Shown piece after piece: positions 5,258 through 8,985 of a DNA stretch of 8,985 nucleotides. The stretch is taken from positions 1-8,985 of the forward strand of contig WQRT01000051.1 of assembly GCA_009786625.1 (NCBI GenBank). Direction: 5' to 3'. Position 1 is the first letter of the stretch, and every line of letters begins with the position of its first letter. The stretch comes from Treponema sp. GTDB taxonomy: Bacteria; Spirochaetota; Spirochaetia; Treponematales; Breznakiellaceae. The translations under genes and the position numbers were made by a program. Below the pieces are notes generated by a model, which was not told the origin of the DNA, did no database searches, and saw only the letters and a list, made by a program, of their open reading frames with translations.

Positions 5258-6595
5258 ATGGATAGAAAATTCCGATCAATATTATTATTTTTACTTTTCT
5301 CAAGTTTTGCGTTGGTTTCATGTTCGCGGATGGGGTATGGAGTTCTTTTATGGTCTATTGATGATCCTCCCGTTGATTCCGGCACTGTTCTGCCTGTTTA
5401 TATCAAATCAAATATCGAGAAAATCTGGGTTATCGGTCTTCCCGATACCGCAAGAGGGAACAAAGATTATAAACTAGAGATTCCGCTTGCGCAGCTTGAA
5501 TTTATCGGCAGCAGAAGCAGCGCAATAAAATGGGCGCAGGAATTTTCGCGGTTTGCACTTTATTACGGTGAAAATTTACAGGACGGTCTTCCGATTCGTG
5601 ATTTCCCTGATAATAACTCTCAACGCGTGTACCGTCTTCGTCTTGGCGAAATTATAAAAATACTTGATATCGCGAACGGCATCCCGCCGATAAGCACAAC
5701 CGGCGAGCCGCTTCCCGGCGACTGGTACAAGGTTATGACAGCGGACGGCGCGGTCGGATATTGTTTTTCGTACCGGTTAAGAATATTCAATCAAAATGAA
5801 GGATCTGTACAGTCCGCGAATACTTCTAAGACGGACACAGCGCCTGATCCCGATCTTGAAAGAGTTTTATCAAGAAGATGGTCGCCTGAAATTTATCTTC
5901 AAATGATCAATACAAGGCGTATTAACACTCAAATGCTTGAAAGAAACTACCGTTTTGATCCCGGTCAGGAAACAGGAATCGCGAGAATTATTCTGCCTGA
6001 TTTAGAAAGAGAGTTTTCTTACGATAGAATTGTTCCCGACGGCGAGCGGGTATGGCGTTTTGAAGGAACAAATTTACAAATGGTTTTACGCACCAATACA
6101 ACTCTTGCCGTGCAGTTTGCGGAAGGGACTGGGAGCAGGCGCACAATTTTATTTGTTTCTCTTTCAAGGGATTTGAATGATATAATTCTTCAGGAGAACG
6201 AACGCCGTAACGGGCAGTTTGCCTCCATATACGATCAGGGACCCGCTTTTACAAGCAACAATTATGGTACCATTACATTCCTCCGCACCGGAGATTTTGT
6301 CTGGAAAGGTTTTGAGCTTCTTGTCCCTCAGCATTTATCCGACGAAACAAAAGGTAATGGGCGCATCAACATGGATCTTTTTATTTCTCCGTCATATGAA
6401 GATCGATATAACGGCGCTTTCACAATGCGCTTTACCGACGTAAGACAAAAAAATACAGTTTATTTTATGTACAGCCTTGATAATCAGGGGCTCCGCCTGG
6501 AAATAGTTCCGGATTACGGAATCGAGGAATCAACTGTTATGCGGCGTTCCTCTACTCCTGTTGTTCTTTACTTTTTCAGAGATAACCAGTTTTAA
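5258..6595 (+). CDS. Uncharacterised lipoprotein with an SH3-like domain
   Basis: Function unknown. I chose the ATG at 5258 because the protein then begins with a clean lipoprotein signal: MDRKF, a hydrophobic run at 7-20, and lipobox L19-V-S-C22 with lipidation expected at C22. An upstream in-frame TTG at 5198 would put 20 unrelated residues before the signal. The mature part is about 424 residues. At about 105-176 is a bacterial SH3-like pattern (NSQRVYRLRLGEIIKIL, then PGDWYKVMTADGAVGYCFSYRLRI), a fold often used to bind peptides or peptidoglycan. A disordered-looking Thr/Ser/Asp linker follows (about 182-200), then a beta-rich region of about 240 residues with no family I recognise. No Shine-Dalgarno precedes the start. 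The ABC-F gene begins 1 base after the stop, so they are probably co-transcribed. As I recall, T. pallidum has a hypothetical protein near groES that may be its counterpart. Confidence 0.85.
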   Translation: MDRKFRSILLFLLFSSFALVSCSRMGYGVLLWSIDDPPVDSGTVLPVYIKSNIEKIWVIGLPDTARGNKDYKLEIPLAQLEFIGSRSSAIKWAQEFSRFALYYGENLQDGLPIRDFPDNNSQRVYRLRLGEIIKILDIANGIPPISTTGEPLPGDWYKVMTADGAVGYCFSYRLRIFNQNEGSVQSANTSKTDTAPDPDLERVLSRRWSPEIYLQMINTRRINTQMLERNYRFDPGQETGIARIILPDLEREFSYDRIVPDGERVWRFEGTNLQMVLRTNTTLAVQFAEGTGSRRTILFVSLSRDLNDIILQENERRNGQFASIYDQGPAFTSNNYGTITFLRTGDFVWKGFELLVPQHLSDETKGNGRINMDLFISPSYEDRYNGAFTMRFTDVRQKNTVYFMYSLDNQGLRLEIVPDYGIEESTVMRRSSTPVVLYFFRDNQF

Positions 6596-6596
6596 A

Positions 6597-8552
6597 ATGT
6601 CCTTTGTTCAATTTTCCCGTGTCAGCCTTGCTTTCGGCGACAGGGATATACTTAAAGATGTTTCTCTCCGCCTTGCTTCAGGCTCTCGTTCATGTCTTAC
6701 GGGAGCCAATGGCAGCGGAAAATCCACATTGATGAAAATAATCGCAGGAAAATTAAACGCGGATTCTGGCGAGCGGGCTGTGCAGAAAGATACACGCATC
6801 TCGTATCTGCCGCAATCCGGAATCGTTCACCGCGGAAAAAGCCTGCGTGATGAAGCGGAAACAGCTTATGCTTTTGTTCACGCTCTTCTTGATAAACTGG
6901 AAAAAACAGGAGAACTTCTGGAAAAAACAAACACAAAGGATCAGTCTGTAAATAATCTTTTGGAAGAGCATCATAACCTTCAGGAACTGATTGAAGAGAC
7001 AGGATATTATATGCGCGAAGGAGAGATTTCTTCCGTCTTACGCGGTCTTGGTTTTTCACCTAACGACATGACCCGCGATACGGGAGAGTTCTCAGGCGGC
7101 TGGCAGATGAGGATTGCTCTTGCAAAGGTTCTTCTTGAAAAACCTGATATACTCCTGCTTGACGAGCCTACAAATTATCTCGATATAGAAGCAAGGTCAT
7201 GGCTTGAAAACAGGCTTTCAGGTTTTACAGGCGGATATCTGCTTGTTTCGCATGACAGATATTTTCTTGATTACTGCGTGAACGAAGTATACGAAATTTT
7301 TAACGGAAACTTGAAACGTTACGCGGGTAATTACAGCGCATATGAAAATACACGTCGGATTGAACTTGAAAGTATCGTTAAACGCTATAATGAGCAGCAG
7401 GAAGAAATCGCAAGGACAGAAGCTCTTATCCGCCGTTTCCGCTACAAGGCGTCAAAAGCGGCGTTCGCACAGGAACTTATAAAACGTTTGGAAAAAATGG
7501 AACACATCGTGATTCCTGAGACATTCAAAAAAATCAATATTAATTTTCCTCCGGCGCCTCATTCACCTAACATCGCTCTTTCTCTTGAAGGCATCGGAAA
7601 AAGTTATGGAAAGCGCCAAGTGCTTTCGGGACTTGATTTACTGCTTGACGCGAAGGAACGCCTTGTTGTCACAGGTCCTAACGGCGCGGGAAAAACCACT
7701 CTCCTTAGAATCATCGCAGAAGCAGACAATGATTTTGAAGGAAATGTAAAATTGGGAACAGGAATAAAATCAGGATATTTTTCCCAGGACGCCGCTGAGG
7801 CTATGGATTCCTCTCAATCTGTAATAGAGTTTATGGAAGAAGAATCTCCTACAGCATTAATTCCAAAGTTACGCGACATGCTTGGAGCTTTTTTATTCCG
7901 CGGCGACGATGTGTATAAAAGCGTATCAGTTCTTTCAGGCGGCGAGAAAAGCCGTCTTGCTCTTTTAAAAATGTTTTTAAAACCTATGAACCTTTTGATT
8001 CTTGACGAGCCTACAAACCACCTTGATCTTTATTCAAAAGATATACTACTTGATGCTTTAAATAAATTTGATGGAACAATTATATTTGTATCTCACGATC
8101 GCGCTTTTATGGAAAAACTTTCGACAAAAACGCTTGAACTTACTCCCGGCAGCGGATTATCACCCGCGTGCGCGAAGCTGTTTTACGGTAATTATGGGTA
8201 CTATCTTGAAAGAACGTCTGAAGGCATGAACGGAGCTGACAGCACGGAAAATGTAAACAATGATTTAAAATCCGCGGATTTGAATGTCAGTAATGAACAG
8301 CGAAGAATTATTGACAAGCAAAAGCAAACCATTTTACGAAGGCTTGAAAAAAAAGAATCCGAAATTTTAAAATCGCTTGAAGAGCTTGATAATAAAAAAC
8401 GGCTGCTTGAAGCGCAATTGTCAAATCCCGGAATTTATTCCAACGGGGATAAGGCAAGGGAAGTAAAAATTAAGCTTGATGAGTGCGCTTCCGGCATTGA
8501 AGCAAAAACCCGCGAATGGGAAGAGACAGCAGCGGAAATAAAGAACATCTAG
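6597..8552 (+). CDS. ABC-F family ATPase (Uup/YdiF-like), ribosome-associated
   Basis: Soluble twin-ABC ATPase of the translation-factor class. It has no membrane domain, so it is not a transporter. In 651 residues: Walker A GANGSGKS (36-43); an inserted helical arm (about 85-140); signature FSGGW (165-169); Walker B ILLLDEPTNYLD (185-196); H-loop SHD (218-220). The P-site-tRNA interaction linker is at about 240-310, with RRFRYKASKA. Then Walker A GPNGAGKT (360-367), signature LSGGE (446-450), Walker B LLILDEPTNHLD (466-477) and H-loop SHD (499-501). Both catalytic glutamates, E190 and E471, are present. A charged coiled-coil tail (about 565-650) resembles the C-terminal domain of Uup and YdiF. 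The ATG at 6597 gives MSFVQFSRVSLAFG, the usual first strand; an in-frame TTG at 6561 would add only residues overlapping the lipoprotein gene. The specific paralogue cannot be named, and nothing shows antibiotic protection. Confidence 0.95.
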   Translation: MSFVQFSRVSLAFGDRDILKDVSLRLASGSRSCLTGANGSGKSTLMKIIAGKLNADSGERAVQKDTRISYLPQSGIVHRGKSLRDEAETAYAFVHALLDKLEKTGELLEKTNTKDQSVNNLLEEHHNLQELIEETGYYMREGEISSVLRGLGFSPNDMTRDTGEFSGGWQMRIALAKVLLEKPDILLLDEPTNYLDIEARSWLENRLSGFTGGYLLVSHDRYFLDYCVNEVYEIFNGNLKRYAGNYSAYENTRRIELESIVKRYNEQQEEIARTEALIRRFRYKASKAAFAQELIKRLEKMEHIVIPETFKKININFPPAPHSPNIALSLEGIGKSYGKRQVLSGLDLLLDAKERLVVTGPNGAGKTTLLRIIAEADNDFEGNVKLGTGIKSGYFSQDAAEAMDSSQSVIEFMEEESPTALIPKLRDMLGAFLFRGDDVYKSVSVLSGGEKSRLALLKMFLKPMNLLILDEPTNHLDLYSKDILLDALNKFDGTIIFVSHDRAFMEKLSTKTLELTPGSGLSPACAKLFYGNYGYYLERTSEGMNGADSTENVNNDLKSADLNVSNEQRRIIDKQKQTILRRLEKKESEILKSLEELDNKKRLLEAQLSNPGIYSNGDKAREVKIKLDECASGIEAKTREWEETAAEIKNI

Positions 8553-8561
8553 AATATTTTT

Positions 8562-8586
8562 TATGAATCGATGTATAATTCATACA
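8562..8586 (+). promoter_or_regulatory. Consensus -10 box inside overlapping inverted repeats before galE
   Basis: TATAAT at 8574-8579 is a perfect -10. The expected start, 7 bases on, coincides with the A of the galE ATG (8586). No convincing -35 was found. The box lies within TATGAAT (8562-8568) / ATTCATA (8578-8584) and within TGTAT (8572-8576) / ATACA (8582-8586), either of which could be an operator. The gap is very AT-rich, so both could be chance. Confidence 0.4.
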
Positions 8587-8985
8587 TGAATATTTTAATT
8601 ATAGGCGGAGCCGGTTATATCGGCAGTCATGTTACGCGGGAATTCCTTGATTTAGGTCATAATTGCACTGTTTTCGACAATCTTTCAAGCGGATTGCGGA
8701 TTAATCTTTTTAATGAAGCGAAGTTTATCCACGGCGATATTCACGATTACAGGGCGCTTCTTGAAGCAATGAAAAGCCTGTCATTTGACGCGCTTGTACA
8801 CCTTGCGGCGTCCAAAGCGGCAGGGGAATCAATGCTGAACCCTGAAAAATATTCGCGTAACAATATCTCAGGCACTATTAATATTTTAAACGCCTCCTGC
8901 GAAGCCGGAATAAAAAATATCGTTTTTTCTTCAAGCGCCGCTGTTTACGGTTCTCCCCAGTATCTTCCGATTGATGAAAAACACC
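8586..8985 (+). CDS. galE: UDP-glucose 4-epimerase, GalE type (5' part, cut by window end)
   Basis: Extended short-chain dehydrogenase that interconverts UDP-glucose and UDP-galactose (or the N-acetyl forms), feeding envelope polysaccharide and glycolipid synthesis. 133 residues are visible. The NAD-binding GGAGYIG is at 7-13, near the N-terminus. The acidic FDNLSSG, which reads the NAD ribose, is at about 30-36, and GDI follows the next strand. HLAASKAAGES followed by NNISGT matches the GalE pattern HFAGLKAVGES...NNVNGT, and SSSAAVYG holds the catalytic serine region. The YxxxK catalytic pair lies beyond the window. No Shine-Dalgarno precedes the ATG, but a perfect -10 box lies 7 to 12 bases upstream. 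It starts 33 bases after the ABC-F stop. Other sugar epimerases of this family share much of this, so substrate choice is less sure than the family. Confidence 0.9.
   Translation, partial: MNILIIGGAGYIGSHVTREFLDLGHNCTVFDNLSSGLRINLFNEAKFIHGDIHDYRALLEAMKSLSFDALVHLAASKAAGESMLNPEKYSRNNISGTINILNASCEAGIKNIVFSSSAAVYGSPQYLPIDEKH

Noticed and set aside
6561..6596. Upstream TTG start for the ABC-F protein
   Set aside because: It overlaps the end of the lipoprotein gene, and the added residues do not fit the family's N-terminus; the ATG at 6597 does.
6697..7059. Minus-strand open frames opposite the first ABC domain
   Set aside because: They lie wholly inside a well-conserved ABC-F gene and have no recognisable motif.
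6597..8552. Antibiotic-resistance ABC-F
   Set aside because: The short generic linker, the C-terminal coiled coil and the housekeeping context fit Uup/YdiF-like factors; nothing in the sequence singles out a resistance subgroup.

Overview
The window reads as a stretch of a spirochaete chromosome, most likely Treponema or a close relative. Three things point that way. The alanyl-tRNA synthetase is of the short type found in Treponema and Borrelia. The order alaS - parvulin-type isomerase - nusB - TPR protein - groES matches what I recall of the Treponema pallidum chromosome around TP1017 to TP1013 (from memory, not checked here). GroES stands alone, without groEL beside it. Base composition looks moderate. 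All eight genes are on the plus strand and closely packed.

Layout: (1) 1-1470, 3' part of alaS, cut by the window start. (2) 1471-1629, a gap with a degenerate C-rich heptamer-like repeat (G-quadruplex potential on the minus strand) and a probable promoter. (3) 1630-4765, an apparent operon of an exported SurA/PrsA-like peptidyl-prolyl isomerase, NusB and a membrane-anchored TPR protein. Its genes are joined by a 5-nt gap and an ATGA overlap. (4) 4766-5108, groES with its own good sigma-70-type promoter and a strong Shine-Dalgarno. (5) 5109-5257, a gap with a long imperfect inverted repeat, a second perfect hairpin, a small tandem repeat and an extended -10 element. (6) 5258-8552, a lipoprotein with an SH3-like domain, followed after 1 nt by an ABC-F ATPase. 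(7) 8586-8985, the 5' part of a galE-type NAD-dependent epimerase, cut by the window end.

How the genes fit together: the core is housekeeping. It covers translation (AlaRS, ABC-F), rRNA transcription antitermination (NusB), cytoplasmic folding (GroES) and sugar-nucleotide supply (GalE). Three products carry export or membrane signals (the isomerase, the TPR protein and the SH3 lipoprotein), so an envelope-assembly theme is possible, but it is inferred from proximity only. I found no defence locus, mobile element, CRISPR array, tRNA or rRNA. I do not think the window holds a new multi-gene system. The most interesting items are the two uncharacterised envelope proteins, the C-rich repeat, and two genes (5258 and 8586) whose -10-like box lies so close to an ATG without a Shine-Dalgarno that leaderless transcripts are plausible.
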